Source: Candidatus Pantoea soli
Lineage (GTDB): Bacteria; Pseudomonadota; Gammaproteobacteria; Enterobacterales; Enterobacteriaceae
Length of the DNA: 64,000 nucleotides
Direction of reading: 5' to 3'
NCBI RefSeq assembly: GCF_007833795.1
Contig: NZ_CP032702.1
Location: 1,426,001-1,490,000, forward strand
Below are positions 26,891 through 36,255 of the stretch, piece after piece. The translations under genes were made by a program, and so were the position numbers. The notes beneath the pieces were generated by a model that searched no databases, had not been told where the DNA came from, and was given only the letters and a program-made list of their open reading frames with translations. Position 1 is the stretch's first letter, and each line of letters begins with the position of its first letter.

Positions 26891-29435
26891 ATCGACTTAT
26901 TTACCTCAATCCTATGTGGAGGCTCTGCCGCTTGATGCGGCAGGGCGCGCGCGTCTCAGCGCGTCCCTGCAGAATGCGCAGGCGTTCCATGCCATTCACA
27001 CGCTGCTGGGCCATGACATTACCGCCAGCGATCGTCCGGACGATGCGCCGCTGCAGTCGGTCTCTTCCCGCGTGGAGATGGCCTGGCCGGATGCGCTGGC
27101 CGGTGGAGAGCAGCTGAGCAAAGATTATCTCGACCGCACCACGCTGAAGGCGATGCCGCCGGTGAAGCGTTCACTGATGTTCCCGGAAGCCTGGCGTACC
27201 AACCCGCTTGCGCGCGCCTGGGATTCGCTGCGCGGCCACAAATCCACGCCGCGCTATGCCACCGTGGAAGAGCAGAAAGCGGAAGATAAGTGGCGTCACG
27301 TCGGCTCTATGCGCCGCTATGTGCTGCTGATTCTGACCATTCTGCAAACCGTGGTCGCCACCTGGTATATGAAGACCATTCTGCCGTATCAGGGCTGGAC
27401 GTTGCTTGACCCGGTCGAGCTGTTCAATCAGAACTGGCTGCAGTCGGTGGAGCTGATTCTGCCTTACATTTTGCAGACCGGGATTCTGTTCCTGTTTGCC
27501 ATTTTGTTCTGCTGGGTCTCCGCCGGCTTCTGGACGGCGCTGATGGGCTTCCTGCAGCTGCTGATTGGCCGTGACAAATACAGCATCTCTTACTCCACCA
27601 CCGGGGATGAACCGCTTAATCCGGAACACCGCACCGCGCTGATTATGCCGATCTGTAACGAAGACGTGGAACGCGTGTTCGCCGGTCTGCGTGCCACGTG
27701 GGAATCGGTCAAACGCACCGGCAACGCCGAGCATTTCGATGTCTACATCCTGAGCGACAGCTATGATGCGGATATCGCCATTGCCGAGCAGAAAGCATGG
27801 ATGGAGCTGGTGCGTGATGTCGGTGGCGCCGGTAAGATTTTCTACCGCCGTCGCCGTCGCCGCGTGAAGCGTAAAAGCGGCAACATCGATGACTTCTGCC
27901 GCCGCTGGGGTAGCAACTACAGCTACATGGTAGTGCTGGATGCGGACAGCGTGATGAGCGGTGAGTGTCTGACCGGTCTGGTGCGCATGATGGAAGCGAA
28001 CCCGAACGCCGGTATTATCCAGTCGTCACCAAAAGCATCAGGCATGGATACGCTGTATGCACGCTGCCAGCAGTTTGCAACGCGCGTCTACGGCCCGCTG
28101 TTTACCGCCGGTCTGCACTTCTGGCAGCTGGGTGAATCGCACTACTGGGGACACAACGCCATTATTCGCGTGCAGCCGTTTATTGAACACTGTGCGCTGG
28201 CACCGCTGCCGGGCGAAGGATCATTTGCCGGTTCTATCCTCTCGCATGACTTTGTGGAAGCGGCGCTGATGCGTCGTGCCGGTTGGGGCGTGTGGATCGC
28301 CTACGATCTGCCGGGCTCTTATGAAGAGCTGCCGCCAAACCTGCTGGATGAGCTGAAGCGTGACCGCCGCTGGTGTCACGGTAACCTGATGAACTTCCGT
28401 CTGTTCCTGGTGAAAGGTATGCACCCGGTACACCGTGCGGTATTCCTGACCGGCGTCATGTCCTATCTCTCCGCGCCGCTGTGGTTTATGTTCCTTGCGC
28501 TTTCCACCGCCCTGCAGGTGGTGCACACGCTCATGGAGCCGACCTACTTCCTGCAGCCACGCCAGCTGTTCCCGGTGTGGCCGCAGTGGCGTCCCGATCT
28601 GGCGATTGCGCTGTTCTCCACTACGCTGGTGCTGCTGTTCCTGCCGAAGCTGCTGAGCGTGGTGTTGATCTGGTGTAAAGGCGCGAAAGCCTACGGCGGT
28701 GCCTTCCGGCTGTTCGTCTCCCTGCTGCTGGAGATGCTGTTCTCCGTGCTGCTGGCACCGGTGCGCATGCTGTTCCACACGGTGTTTGTGGTCAGCGCCT
28801 TCCTCGGCTGGGAAGTGGTGTGGAATTCACCGCAGCGTGACGATGACGCCACGCCATGGAGCGAAGCGTTCCGTCGTCACGGTTCGCAGATGCTGCTGGG
28901 TATCGTCTGGGCGGTCGGCATGGGCGTGCTGGACCTCAACTTCCTGTGGTGGCTGGCACCGATCGTGTTCTCCCTGATCCTGTCGCCGTTTGTCTCGGTG
29001 ATGTCCAGCCGTGCCACGGTTGGCCTGAAAAGTAAGCGCGCCAGACTGTTCCTGATTCCGGAAGAGTATGCGCCGCCGAAAGAGCTGGTGGATACCGACC
29101 ACTATCTGCAGATCAACCGCGAGCGCGCGCTGAAAAACGGCTTTATGCATGCACTGTTTAACCCGGCGTTTAATGCGCTGGCGACCGCGATGGCGACGTC
29201 GCGTCACAAACAGAGTACGCTGCTGGATCATGCACGCGATCGTCAGGTCGATCAGGCCCTGAGCGATAAGCCGGAGAAACTGAACCGTGAACAGCGACTG
29301 CAGCTGATTAGCGATCCGGTGGTGCTGGCGCGCGTGCATTCACGGCTGTGGGAGAGCGCGGATAAATATCATCAGTGGGTTGAGAGCTATCAGAAACTCA
29401 CGCTGAATCCGCAGGCGCTGCCTCAGCGCGGCTGA
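26883..29435 (+). CDS. opgH: Glucans biosynthesis glucosyltransferase H
   Basis: An 850-residue inner-membrane family-2 glycosyltransferase that polymerises glucose from UDP-glucose into the linear backbone of periplasmic glucans; in E. coli it also inhibits FtsZ according to nutrient state. Two helices near residues 140-215 precede the cytoplasmic catalytic domain: [28 protein letters not shown] (DAD), [16 protein letters not shown], and the RxxRW-like RDRRWCHGN. About six C-terminal helices follow. The ATG lies inside the 3' end of opgG, so translation is coupled. Confidence 0.97.
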   Translation: MNKSTYLPQSYVEALPLDAAGRARLSASLQNAQAFHAIHTLLGHDITASDRPDDAPLQSVSSRVEMAWPDALAGGEQLSKDYLDRTTLKAMPPVKRSLMFPEAWRTNPLARAWDSLRGHKSTPRYATVEEQKAEDKWRHVGSMRRYVLLILTILQTVVATWYMKTILPYQGWTLLDPVELFNQNWLQSVELILPYILQTGILFLFAILFCWVSAGFWTALMGFLQLLIGRDKYSISYSTTGDEPLNPEHRTALIMPICNEDVERVFAGLRATWESVKRTGNAEHFDVYILSDSYDADIAIAEQKAWMELVRDVGGAGKIFYRRRRRRVKRKSGNIDDFCRRWGSNYSYMVVLDADSVMSGECLTGLVRMMEANPNAGIIQSSPKASGMDTLYARCQQFATRVYGPLFTAGLHFWQLGESHYWGHNAIIRVQPFIEHCALAPLPGEGSFAGSILSHDFVEAALMRRAGWGVWIAYDLPGSYEELPPNLLDELKRDRRWCHGNLMNFRLFLVKGMHPVHRAVFLTGVMSYLSAPLWFMFLALSTALQVVHTLMEPTYFLQPRQLFPVWPQWRPDLAIALFSTTLVLLFLPKLLSVVLIWCKGAKAYGGAFRLFVSLLLEMLFSVLLAPVRMLFHTVFVVSAFLGWEVVWNSPQRDDDATPWSEAFRRHGSQMLLGIVWAVGMGVLDLNFLWWLAPIVFSLILSPFVSVMSSRATVGLKSKRARLFLIPEEYAPPKELVDTDHYLQINRERALKNGFMHALFNPAFNALATAMATSRHKQSTLLDHARDRQVDQALSDKPEKLNREQRLQLISDPVVLARVHSRLWESADKYHQWVESYQKLTLNPQALPQRG

Positions 29436-29453
29436 TTGTCAAAACGCAAAACC

Positions 29454-29479
29454 AAAGCGGCAGCAATGCCGCTTTTTTT
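29454..29479 (+). terminator. Intrinsic terminator of opgGH
   Basis: AAAGCGGC - AGCAAT - GCCGCTTT followed by TTTT, starting 18 bases after the opgH stop. Confidence 0.9.
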
Positions 29480-29663
29480 ATGCCTGAAAAGCGGGCGGTG
29501 AGGGCAATTCGCGCGCGGCGCGCGGGCAGGAAAAGGCGCAGCAGGGTACGGCACAGATGAAAACAGGTCACACAATCACGCTGACGTAATCTTTACGCGT
29601 ACAGGCTGTGCCTTTCGACGCGTGGCAGGTTACACTGGCAGCAATTCACTGTGAGTAAATGTT

Positions 29664-29903
29664 GTGAAATCTTTCCTGAAATGTACCGCACTGTGCGGCG
29701 TCATCCTGTTACTGAGCGGGTGTGGCAGTATTATCAGTCGTACCGTGCCCGGACAGGGGCACGGTAACCAATATTATCCGGGCGTGCAGTGGGATGTGCG
29801 TGACGGCGCGTGGCGCGTGCTGACCATCCTGGATCTGCCGCTTTCCCTGGTGATGGACACGCTGCTGCTGCCTGTGGATGCCCATCACGGCCCTTACGAG
29901 TAG
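29664..29903 (+). CDS. yceK: YceK-family lipoprotein (DUF1375)
   Basis: A 79-residue lipoprotein: signal peptide with lipobox LSGC, Cys20, then SIISRTVPGQGHG, YYPGVQWD and the conserved end (WRVLTILDLPLSLVMDTLLL, PVDAHHGPYE). It follows opgH, the same position as E. coli yceK. GTG 29664 is the only sensible start. Function is unknown; likely anchored in the outer membrane. Confidence 0.88.
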   Translation: MKSFLKCTALCGVILLLSGCGSIISRTVPGQGHGNQYYPGVQWDVRDGAWRVLTILDLPLSLVMDTLLLPVDAHHGPYE

Positions 29904-29907
29904 CGCG

Positions 29908-30306
29908 TTACGCCCAGTTGTCTGACGGGCTGTCGTCGTCTTCCCACTCTTCTGCTGCCGTTTCCCCCTCTTCAAGGTCACGCGGCGGCTCAAGCTGAAA
30001 CTCACCTTCATCCCACTCGTGCAGGGTATTTTCCGCCTGCCACTCCTGGCGCAGCTCAACCTCGTCAAAATTACCGTCGAACACGGCCTGTGCCGCTTCA
30101 CCACTGCAAATCGGCAGGCATTCGCCCTGGCCATCTTCATCAGCGAAAAACTCGGCCTGCCACATGATGTCACCGTCCTGCATGACATACTTTTGCAGCG
30201 CGAACTGGCTGACATTCACCTCATCCTCTGCCACGTCCGGCTGGCTGGCCAGAAACTCTTCGCGGGCGGCTTCAATGGCTTCTTCTAACGTACTAAACAG
30301 GCTCAT
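29908..30306 (-). CDS. msyB: Acidic protein MsyB
   Basis: A 132-residue, strongly acidic soluble protein. It matches E. coli MsyB at STLEEAIEAAREEFLASQP, YVMQDGDIMWQAEFFADE and ENTLHEWDEGEFQLEPP. MsyB was found as a suppressor of secretion defects; its mechanism is unclear. The start at 30306 gives the best spacing from AAGGAG; two adjacent upstream codons (TTG, ATG) are alternatives. It converges on yceK, as in E. coli. Confidence 0.93.
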   Translation of the reverse strand: MSLFSTLEEAIEAAREEFLASQPDVAEDEVNVSQFALQKYVMQDGDIMWQAEFFADEDGQGECLPICSGEAAQAVFDGNFDEVELRQEWQAENTLHEWDEGEFQLEPPRDLEEGETAAEEWEDDDSPSDNWA

Positions 30307-30425
30307 CATCAACTCCTTGGCTGTTCAAAAGGGATTTCACAGAAGGATAGACGAAAAATAGCGGATAGCAGGGCGGCGGAGAATAAAGGACGGGCGAATG
30401 GATAAAAAACATTCGCCCGATCCGG

Positions 30426-30692
30426 TCATATCATTTTCTGGGGAAAGTGCAGAACCGGACGAACTGTCTCGCGAATAATGGGTGCAGAATAACGGATACA
30501 GCATTTAATACAGGGTTTCACTTTTTTAAAATTAATCCGCGCGGTCGATAATGCCTGGTTTAAATTGTAGAGAGTGCCAATAAAAACCATATCTTCCTTC
30601 ACCGGCAGACGTTTACACTCTTTCCGGTGCAGCAGATGATAGCCTTCTGGATCGGTGCTGATAGTGACGTAAAAATAGATGCCTTTATTCAT
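30426..30692 (-). CDS. Unknown 88-residue protein with a possible His/Cys metal site
   Basis: ATG 30692 has AGGA at ribosome-site distance. The protein starts MNKGIYFYVTISTDPEGYH and contains H19, H22 and C26 (HLLHRKEC) plus C61, C64 and C65 (KPCIKCC). The pattern H-x3-C ... P-C-x2-C, with a stretch containing F and A between, resembles small zinc-binding modules found in Ada-type and nuclease-associated domains. That is an inference from spacing only. It occupies the place where E. coli has mdtG, beside a 554-base AT-rich non-coding stretch, so it could be acquired DNA. Base composition is visibly lower in G+C than its neighbours. No named family is recognised. Confidence 0.62.
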   Translation of the reverse strand: MNKGIYFYVTISTDPEGYHLLHRKECKRLPVKEDMVFIGTLYNLNQALSTARINFKKVKPCIKCCIRYSAPIIRETVRPVLHFPQKMI

Positions 30693-31246
30693 ATGATATG
30701 TCCTGAGAGATATTTGCTGTGTGTAATCTTTTTATATTTTTTAACGCAGCCAGTGGTCTGACTGTCACGATCGAAATTAACTGGAATCGATTTCGTGGAC
30801 CAGTTACATAAAGTAATAACAGAGCGTTAATTTTCAATTAACTGGAATAAGGCAGGATAAACCAGGACAAAGTCTTGTTTAGTAAGTTAATTTTATTGCA
30901 TTGATTAGCGGATGCAATGCATTAAGCATAATTAAATAGGAATAGGCCTGGAGTTAATTAAAATCAGGGCCGCATGCAAATAATTTAACTGATTAATATT
31001 GCTTTAGCAAAGTTGACCTTTTTGCTGCCGCTCACCCTCTGTAACCCGCTGACAGGTGGCTTCACGTTGAAAATTATCATCAGAACGGGCTATCCGGACG
31101 GGGTAATCTGATAATAACCGGCACGTTAGCGCTGTTTACATCGCTGTGGCTCGGGTCCGGCTGGCGGTGAATTAAGGACGTTCTGTCGGGATTAACTCTC
31201 TGCCAGCATGGGAAGCAGCGGAGCACTTCAGGTGCTCCGCGCCGGG
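30693..31246. other. 554-base AT-rich non-coding region between the Cys/His gene and lpxL
   Basis: No gene is supported. The left two thirds are markedly AT-rich. A 13-base direct repeat AATTAACTGGAAT occurs at 30775-30787 and 30836-30848, with an inverted copy of TAACTGG in between (30810-30816 as CCAGTTA). ATTGCAT (30895-30901) and ATGCAAT (30912-30918) form an inverted repeat. A long hairpin near 31218-31240 ends the region. Confidence 0.65.
31218..31240. terminator. Hairpin downstream of lpxL
   Basis: A perfect 9-base stem GCGGAGCAC / GTGCTCCGC with loop TTCAG lies just beyond the lpxL stop. There is no T-run on the minus strand, so it may be a Rho-assisted or RNA-protecting hairpin. Confidence 0.5.
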
Positions 31247-32170
31247 TTAATAGCGGGAGGGTGTGCCTTCAGGGCGCGTTTTAAAGCGGCGATGCAGCCA
31301 CATATATTGTTCCGGTGCCAGCAGCACGGTCTCTTCCACCACCTTGTTCATCACCGTGGCGGTATCCAGTTCGCTCTCCAGTGAGAACCTGCCGCGGATG
31401 TCCGGCATCATTTTCAGTTCGTAGCCGCGCCCGTGCGGCAGGCGACGCGCCAGGAAGGGCACGACGCTGGGGTTCGCCAGGCGAATCAGCATATGGGTAC
31501 CGGTGGTGGTGGCGGCCTGCTGCACGGCAAAGAATGGGGCGAACACGCTGCTGCGCGGGCCGTAGTCGTGATCCGGCGCGTACCAGATAATGTCGTTATT
31601 CTTCATTGCACGGATCATGCCTTTCAGATCTTTGCGATCGAGCATGCTTTTATTCGAACGCATCCGGCCCCAGGTTTGCAGCCAGTCAAGCAGCTTGTTG
31701 TCGTTCGGACGATATACGCCGATGCCCGGATTGTGCATTCCGAACACGCGGGCACCCAGTTCCAGCGTCAGAAAGTGCATCCCAATCAGCAAAATGCCGC
31801 GCTTTTCAGCCAGCGCGTTTGCCACATGTTCCAGGCCGCTGGTGGTCACCCATTTGCGGATGCGCCAGTCGGGCCAGAACCACGCCATGCCGGTTTCGAT
31901 CAGTCCCATGCCCACCGATTCAAAGTTGTGCTTCACCATTGCTTCGCGTTCGCTGGTCGGCATATCCGGAAAGCACAGCTCCAGGTTACGCCGGGCGACC
32001 TGCACGCGACGTTGCATAAAGCGCATCGCAATCCGCCCCAGACCGCAGCCAATGGCATGCAGGACCGGGTAGGGCAGCAGCACCAGCACATAGAGAAAAC
32101 CGATGCCCAGCCATGTCAGCCAGTAGCGCGGATGAAGAAGTTCACGGGTAAATTGCGGAAGTTGCGTCAT
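31247..32170 (-). CDS. lpxL: Lauroyl-Kdo2-lipid IVA acyltransferase
   Basis: A 307-residue inner-membrane enzyme that adds the laurate secondary chain to Kdo2-lipid IVA in lipid A synthesis. One N-terminal helix ([20 protein letters not shown]) precedes the catalytic domain; the HX4E motif is HFLTLE in [15 protein letters not shown]. Other conserved parts are [20 protein letters not shown] and [20 protein letters not shown] 32170 was chosen because [17 protein letters not shown] is the family N-terminus; the 44-codon upstream extension is not conserved-looking. Length equals E. coli LpxL (306). Confidence 0.96.
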   Translation of the reverse strand: MTQLPQFTRELLHPRYWLTWLGIGFLYVLVLLPYPVLHAIGCGLGRIAMRFMQRRVQVARRNLELCFPDMPTSEREAMVKHNFESVGMGLIETGMAWFWPDWRIRKWVTTSGLEHVANALAEKRGILLIGMHFLTLELGARVFGMHNPGIGVYRPNDNKLLDWLQTWGRMRSNKSMLDRKDLKGMIRAMKNNDIIWYAPDHDYGPRSSVFAPFFAVQQAATTTGTHMLIRLANPSVVPFLARRLPHGRGYELKMMPDIRGRFSLESELDTATVMNKVVEETVLLAPEQYMWLHRRFKTRPEGTPSRY

Positions 32171-32436
32171 GGAAATGTCAGTATCCTGCGTCTTGTACCA
32201 GAGAGTCCGGTTTCTGTTATTGGGCGCAATTATGCCATTTTTTCTCGCTGACTGAAATCCGCCATCGCCGGCCAGCGGGCGGGACGCAGCATGTTTGCGC
32301 ACTAAACCGCAATCACAGCGCAGAAAAACGTCCGGAATAGCCGCTGGCAGGAGATTCGCCCCAGCCCCTTTGCATCTGCTGGAATTCAGGTATCATGTGC
32401 GCGCTAAATTTCTCTGATTGCTAACAGGTGTTCACC

Positions 32437-33492
32437 ATGCCAGTGTTACACAACCTCGTTTCCAATAAAGAGCTGAAAGAACGTATGCTGGCCGAGACCG
32501 AGCCGCGTACCACAGTCTCTTTTTACAAATATTTCCAGATTGCCGATCCCAAAGCGTTCCGCGATCGCCTCTATATTGCGCTGACGCAGCTGAACGTTTT
32601 TGGCCGCGTCTATGTGGCGCAGGAAGGCATCAACGCGCAAATCAGCGTGCCCGCCAGTCAGTATGACGCCATGAAAGCGATGCTTTATGCGTTCGATCCG
32701 GCGCTGAACAACCTGCGCATGAACATCGCGCTGGACGACGACGGCAAATCCTTCTGGGTGCTGCGTCTGAAGGTACGCGACCGCATCGTCGCTGACGGGA
32801 TTGATGACACCAGCTTTGATGCCAGCAATGTCGGTAACTACCTCAAAGCGGCGGAAGTGAATGCGCTGCTTGACGATCCCGACGCGGTATTTGTCGATAT
32901 GCGTAACCACTATGAATACGAAGTCGGCCATTTCGACAACGCGCTGGAGGTGCCGGCTGACACCTTCCGCGATCAGCTGCCGATGGCGGTTGATATGCTG
33001 CAGAATCAGAAAGACAAGAAGATTGTCATGTACTGCACCGGCGGTATCCGCTGTGAGAAGGCCAGCGCGTGGATGAAGCATAACGGCTTTGACGATGTCT
33101 ATCATATTGAAGGCGGCATCATCGAATATACGCGCCGGGCGCGCGAGCAGGGCTTACCGGTGCGCTTTAAAGGCAAAAATTTTGTCTTTGACGAGCGTAT
33201 GGGCGAGCGCATTTCCGATGACATCCTTTCCAGCTGCCACCAGTGCGGTGCACCCTGCGACAGCCACACCAACTGCGTCAACGATGGCTGCCACCTGCTG
33301 TTTATCCAGTGCCCGAGCTGTGCGGAAAAGTATCATAACTGCTGCAGCCCGATCTGCATGGAAGAGGCAAAACTCTCGCCGGAAGAGCAGCGCGCGCGCC
33401 GTGCCGGCCGCGAAAATGGCAATAAGGTGTTTAATAAATCACGGGGTCTGCTCAACATGACCATGGCAATCCCGGCACCTGACAAGAAGTAA
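32437..33492 (+). CDS. trhO: tRNA uridine-34 hydroxylase TrhO (rhodanese-like)
   Basis: A 351-residue enzyme (formerly YceA) that makes 5-hydroxyuridine at position 34 of some tRNAs, an oxygen-dependent route. An N-terminal acylphosphatase-like domain ([36 protein letters not shown]) is followed by a rhodanese domain with the reactive Cys in [17 protein letters not shown], and a C-terminal cysteine-rich metal site ([26 protein letters not shown]). ATG 32437 (AGGTG upstream) fits the family start MPVLHN. It is transcribed divergently from lpxL, as in E. coli. Confidence 0.96.
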   Translation: MPVLHNLVSNKELKERMLAETEPRTTVSFYKYFQIADPKAFRDRLYIALTQLNVFGRVYVAQEGINAQISVPASQYDAMKAMLYAFDPALNNLRMNIALDDDGKSFWVLRLKVRDRIVADGIDDTSFDASNVGNYLKAAEVNALLDDPDAVFVDMRNHYEYEVGHFDNALEVPADTFRDQLPMAVDMLQNQKDKKIVMYCTGGIRCEKASAWMKHNGFDDVYHIEGGIIEYTRRAREQGLPVRFKGKNFVFDERMGERISDDILSSCHQCGAPCDSHTNCVNDGCHLLFIQCPSCAEKYHNCCSPICMEEAKLSPEEQRARRAGRENGNKVFNKSRGLLNMTMAIPAPDKK

Positions 33493-33743
33493 TCCCTGCC
33501 AGCCTGACGCGCTGCGCGTCAGGCGCCGTTACTCTCTGCGTTTCAGCAGCCTCTCTGCGTTTCACGCTTTCAGACACCAGAACAGCACGATGTCAGCGCG
33601 CTGTTTTGCCGCGCTGCGCCGTGCTGTTGCCCGCCGAGCCAGCATTGCGTCCCGATAAGGGCGCGCGGCAGCTTACGCTGAAGAGGAGAAGTGTGTAACC
33701 CGGTCAGTGGCATCGGGGCAGCGCACTGCCCCGAATAGCGTAT

Positions 33744-34859
33744 TCAGGCGAAACGCTGCAGAGAAAAGGGCGACAGGTCAAAGGAGAAGGGCTTGCCCTG
33801 GGCAAATTCGCTGGCCAGCTCACCCAGTACGCTGGCGAACTTAAAGCCGTGTCCGCTCAGACCGGTGACGATCAGGCGGTCCGGTTCACCGGGCAGCGTA
33901 TCAATAATGAAATCTTCGTCAGGCGTCATATCGTAACTGCAGGCTTCGCCGTGCAGACACACGCCGACGCCCGGCAGGAACTGACGCAGAAACCCAAAAG
34001 CATCGCTGCCATCGGCCGCCACGCTGCCGAACGGTTTGCGATCGGCAGGCGTGATCATAGGCTGCCCCCCATCATGGCGACCGACCTTCAGCGCATTGTT
34101 GTCTGCCGGGAAGCCATAATAGTGGCTGCCGTTCGGCATCTCGACGGTAAAACCCGGGAACTGATTGTTTTCGCTGTAGCGGCCGTCGGCCTGATACCAG
34201 GCAAACACTTTGCGCACCGGCGTAACCGGCAAACCGCTCACCAGCTGGCTGACCCAGGTGCCCGCGCTGATCAGCAGCTTACGTGCGCGAAACTGGCCTT
34301 CGCTGGTGGTGACCTGCTGCAAATCGCCCTCACGACCGATGTCCGTTACCGCGCAGTTAAACAGCTGGGCGCAGCCAGCCTGCTCCGCCAGCTGAATCCA
34401 GCTGCGTACCGCCTGTTCACATTTCAGATAACCGGAGCGGGGCTCAAACACGCCGAGATAGCCATCGGGTACGGCAAACTGCGGCCAGCGTTTACGCACT
34501 TCATCTGCCTGCAGGATGCTGACCTCCAGCTGCCAGGTGCGGGCGCTCTCAATCACGTTCTGAATAAAGGAAGAGTGGATGGGAGCCAGATTCAGGATAC
34601 CGCTGCGGTGCATGATGCGCTCGCCGCTCTGGCGCTCCAGTTCATCCCACAGCGCCTGAGCGCGCAGCACCAGCGGAACATAACGTTCACCTTCGCCATA
34701 GGCATGACGGATCAGGCGCGTCTCGCCATGGTGTGTGCCCTGATGGTGCGGCGGATGGGCACAGTCGATCATCAGCACCGACAATCCCGCCTGCGTCGCG
34801 TAAAAGCCGGCGGCGGCCCCCACCGATCCACTGCCCACCACAATCAGATCATAAACCAT
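33744..34859 (-). CDS. solA: N-methyl-L-tryptophan oxidase
   Basis: A 371-residue flavoprotein of the monomeric sarcosine oxidase group, which demethylates N-methyl amino acids and makes hydrogen peroxide. The FAD-binding GxGxxG is [12 protein letters not shown] at the N-terminus; [20 protein letters not shown] is the typical substrate-side region, and the cysteine that carries covalent FAD is in [17 protein letters not shown]. The order solA-bssS-dinI-pyrC is the same as in E. coli. Confidence 0.93.
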   Translation of the reverse strand: MVYDLIVVGSGSVGAAAGFYATQAGLSVLMIDCAHPPHHQGTHHGETRLIRHAYGEGERYVPLVLRAQALWDELERQSGERIMHRSGILNLAPIHSSFIQNVIESARTWQLEVSILQADEVRKRWPQFAVPDGYLGVFEPRSGYLKCEQAVRSWIQLAEQAGCAQLFNCAVTDIGREGDLQQVTTSEGQFRARKLLISAGTWVSQLVSGLPVTPVRKVFAWYQADGRYSENNQFPGFTVEMPNGSHYYGFPADNNALKVGRHDGGQPMITPADRKPFGSVAADGSDAFGFLRQFLPGVGVCLHGEACSYDMTPDEDFIIDTLPGEPDRLIVTGLSGHGFKFASVLGELASEFAQGKPFSFDLSPFSLQRFA

Positions 34860-34921
34860 GACGACATTACTCCTGCAAAACGGCGAAATTTTTCAGCAGC
34901 ATACCAAAAGAACGCGCCCAT

Positions 34922-34950
34922 GAAAAAGGCACCCGATTGGGTGCCCTTTC
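34922..34950. terminator. Terminator between bssS and solA
   Basis: GGCACCC-GATT-GGGTGCC (34928-34945) with an A-run on the left (34923-34927) that reads as a T-run on the minus strand. It should stop bssS transcription before solA. Confidence 0.85.
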
Positions 34951-34965
34951 ACGCGAGGATGGAGA

Positions 34966-35220
34966 TTAGTGCTTTTGGTTATCGCGTAGGTATTGCTCGG
35001 TGGACTCAATTTTTGCAATGCCAGCTTCGAGTATGGAGATAAACTGTCTGGCTACGTCCGTCGTCAGCCAGTAAGTCGGGCCCACGTCAGCTTCTTCTTC
35101 TTTCTGATCCTGCGAGGAGAGCGAGTGCAGACGGATCATCATGGCGTCGTAACTGTCAACCGTGCTGATATCCCAACCCACCAGCGGATGAGTCTGAATG
35201 ACGTCTTTATTTCTGTCCAT
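34966..35220 (-). CDS. bssS: Biofilm regulator BssS
   Basis: An 84-residue protein whose sequence (VIQTHPLVGWDISTVDSYDA, LTTDVARQFISILEAGIAKI) is nearly the same as E. coli BssS, reported to affect biofilm formation through indole/catabolite signalling. The middle part (DQKEEEADVGPTYW) is variable. ATG 35220 with a purine-rich AGGAGG-type site upstream. Confidence 0.95.
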   Translation of the reverse strand: MDRNKDVIQTHPLVGWDISTVDSYDAMMIRLHSLSSQDQKEEEADVGPTYWLTTDVARQFISILEAGIAKIESTEQYLRDNQKH

Positions 35221-35377
35221 TATAACCTCCTTATTACTCGTTAAACGAAGTGCTTCTTGAGGTTCAATGCGGCTGTAACATGCACTAGCGGGTTAATTAT
35301 AACATGAAATTAACAGTGCATTAGTGAAAAAGTGTGGCAGATAAAAAGAGTACAAAATAAACGCACTGAAAAGTTCC

Positions 35378-35437
35378 CATTCAGCGGATAATTTATGCCC
35401 GATGTGCCGGGCATTTTTAATCGCTTATCGCTGAATG
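35378..35437. repeat. Nested inverted repeat with a terminator-like core
   Basis: The outer arms are CATTCAGCGGATAA (35378-35391) and TTATCGCTGAATG (35425-35437), complementary except for one extra G. Inside is ATGCCCG-ATGTGC-CGGGCAT followed by TTTTT (35395-35419), a plus-strand terminator-like hairpin. No plus-strand gene lies upstream. Confidence 0.72.
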
Positions 35438-35508
35438 CCTGCAACCAGATTATCGGCGCGTCCGGCGTAAAACTTTAGTCAGTCAGGTAAACTGTATCCG
35501 CTCAGATG

Positions 35509-35778
35509 TCAGGCCTGCGGCTCAACCGGCAGATGGCCATTACGCTTTTGAATCTCTTCGGCCAGGCGGGCGAAGTGCTGCTGTAACTGTGCGTCGTGAT
35601 TCTGGTTTTGTGCTTCCAGCGACAGGTTATGCACCAGCAGCTGGCTGGTGCGGTCATCCAGGCAGAAGGTCAGGCTGGCAAAGGCGTTTTCCAGTACGGT
35701 TAACCGGCGCTGCTGCTCGGCAATAAAGGCCAGCAGTTCACCAAAAGTCATCGCCTCTTCGGGTTTTTCAGTAGTCAT
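35509..35778 (-). CDS. Small helical/coiled-coil protein, 89 residues
   Basis: ATG 35778 has an excellent ribosome site (AGGAGGT, 9 bases upstream). The protein is nearly all helix: MTFGELLAFIAEQQRRLTVL, ENAFASLTFCLDD, then LEAQNQNHDAQLQQHFARLA. A single cysteine lies near residue 39. The helical hairpin form is reminiscent of YecF or IraP-type small regulators, but I see no solid match and do not name it. It is absent from this position in E. coli (between bssS and dinI). Strong translation signals suggest a real, abundant protein. Confidence 0.72.
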   Translation of the reverse strand: MTTEKPEEAMTFGELLAFIAEQQRRLTVLENAFASLTFCLDDRTSQLLVHNLSLEAQNQNHDAQLQQHFARLAEEIQKRNGHLPVEPQA

Positions 35779-35883
35779 GTGTTAACACCTCCTGTAAGCA
35801 TGACGAGGCAAGAATAGGGGATCGTCTAATCTGAGTCTAGATGGCGGTGATTTTTCTGGCGAGCGGCAGATAAAAACAAAAAA

Positions 35884-35910
35884 GCCGGGTGGCGAAACCC
35901 GGCAAAAACG
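35884..35910 (-). terminator. Terminator of dinI
   Basis: GCCGGGT-GGCGAA-ACCCGGC (35884-35903), bordered on the left by an A-run (35875-35883) that reads TTTTTTGTTTTT on the minus strand. Confidence 0.88.
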
Positions 35911-35941
35911 GCACAGTGGCGGTTAATCGTGATGGAGGCGA

Positions 35942-36187
35942 TCAGTCGGTGATAAACCAGTCATCCGCGCTTTCCCATGTCTCCTGCAGAATATCGCTGA
36001 TACGTTCGCGCGAGGCTTTACAGCCCCCAAACACGTTCAGCTGATTACCGCCCGCATAGCGGACGTGGACATGATGATTATCATCAGGAAAATCGCGGGT
36101 GATACGGCGCGTAAGCTCGGCGCTGAGTGCGTCCAGCGCGCCAGCAGGCAGGGGCTGAGTCTTTGCTACGGTAATTTCAACACGCAT
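35942..36187 (-). CDS. dinI: DNA damage-inducible protein I
   Basis: An 81-residue SOS protein that binds RecA filaments and tunes LexA/UmuD cleavage. It matches the DinI family along its length: MRVEITVAKTQPLPAGALDA at the start and RISDILQETWESADDWFITD at the acidic C-terminal helix. A LexA box lies 20 bases upstream of the start. Neighbours bssS and pyrC are as in E. coli, apart from one inserted small gene. Confidence 0.96.
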   Translation of the reverse strand: MRVEITVAKTQPLPAGALDALSAELTRRITRDFPDDNHHVHVRYAGGNQLNVFGGCKASRERISDILQETWESADDWFITD

Positions 36188-36206
36188 AAACGCCTCCGGA
36201 ATAATA

Positions 36207-36226
36207 TACTGGTTATTTGTACAGTA
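36207..36226. promoter_or_regulatory. LexA box (SOS box) of dinI
   Basis: TACTGGTTATTTGTACAGTA has the perfect CTG-N10-CAG core with TACTG/CAGTA ends. It lies 20 bases upstream of dinI. Confidence 0.92.
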
Positions 36227-36255
36227 TCTTTATCCCGAAGGCAAGCGGTACAGAA

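Noticed and set aside
31433..32251. 272-codon plus-strand frame opposite lpxL
   Set aside because: Shadow of lpxL; no start signals.
33532..33564. 14-base direct repeat CTCTCTGCGTTTCA after trhO
   Set aside because: Only two copies in a non-coding 3' region with no other structure; probably a small slippage duplication.
33849..35042. 397-codon plus-strand frame opposite solA and part of bssS
   Set aside because: solA and bssS are unambiguous on the minus strand; the plus frame has low-complexity composition.
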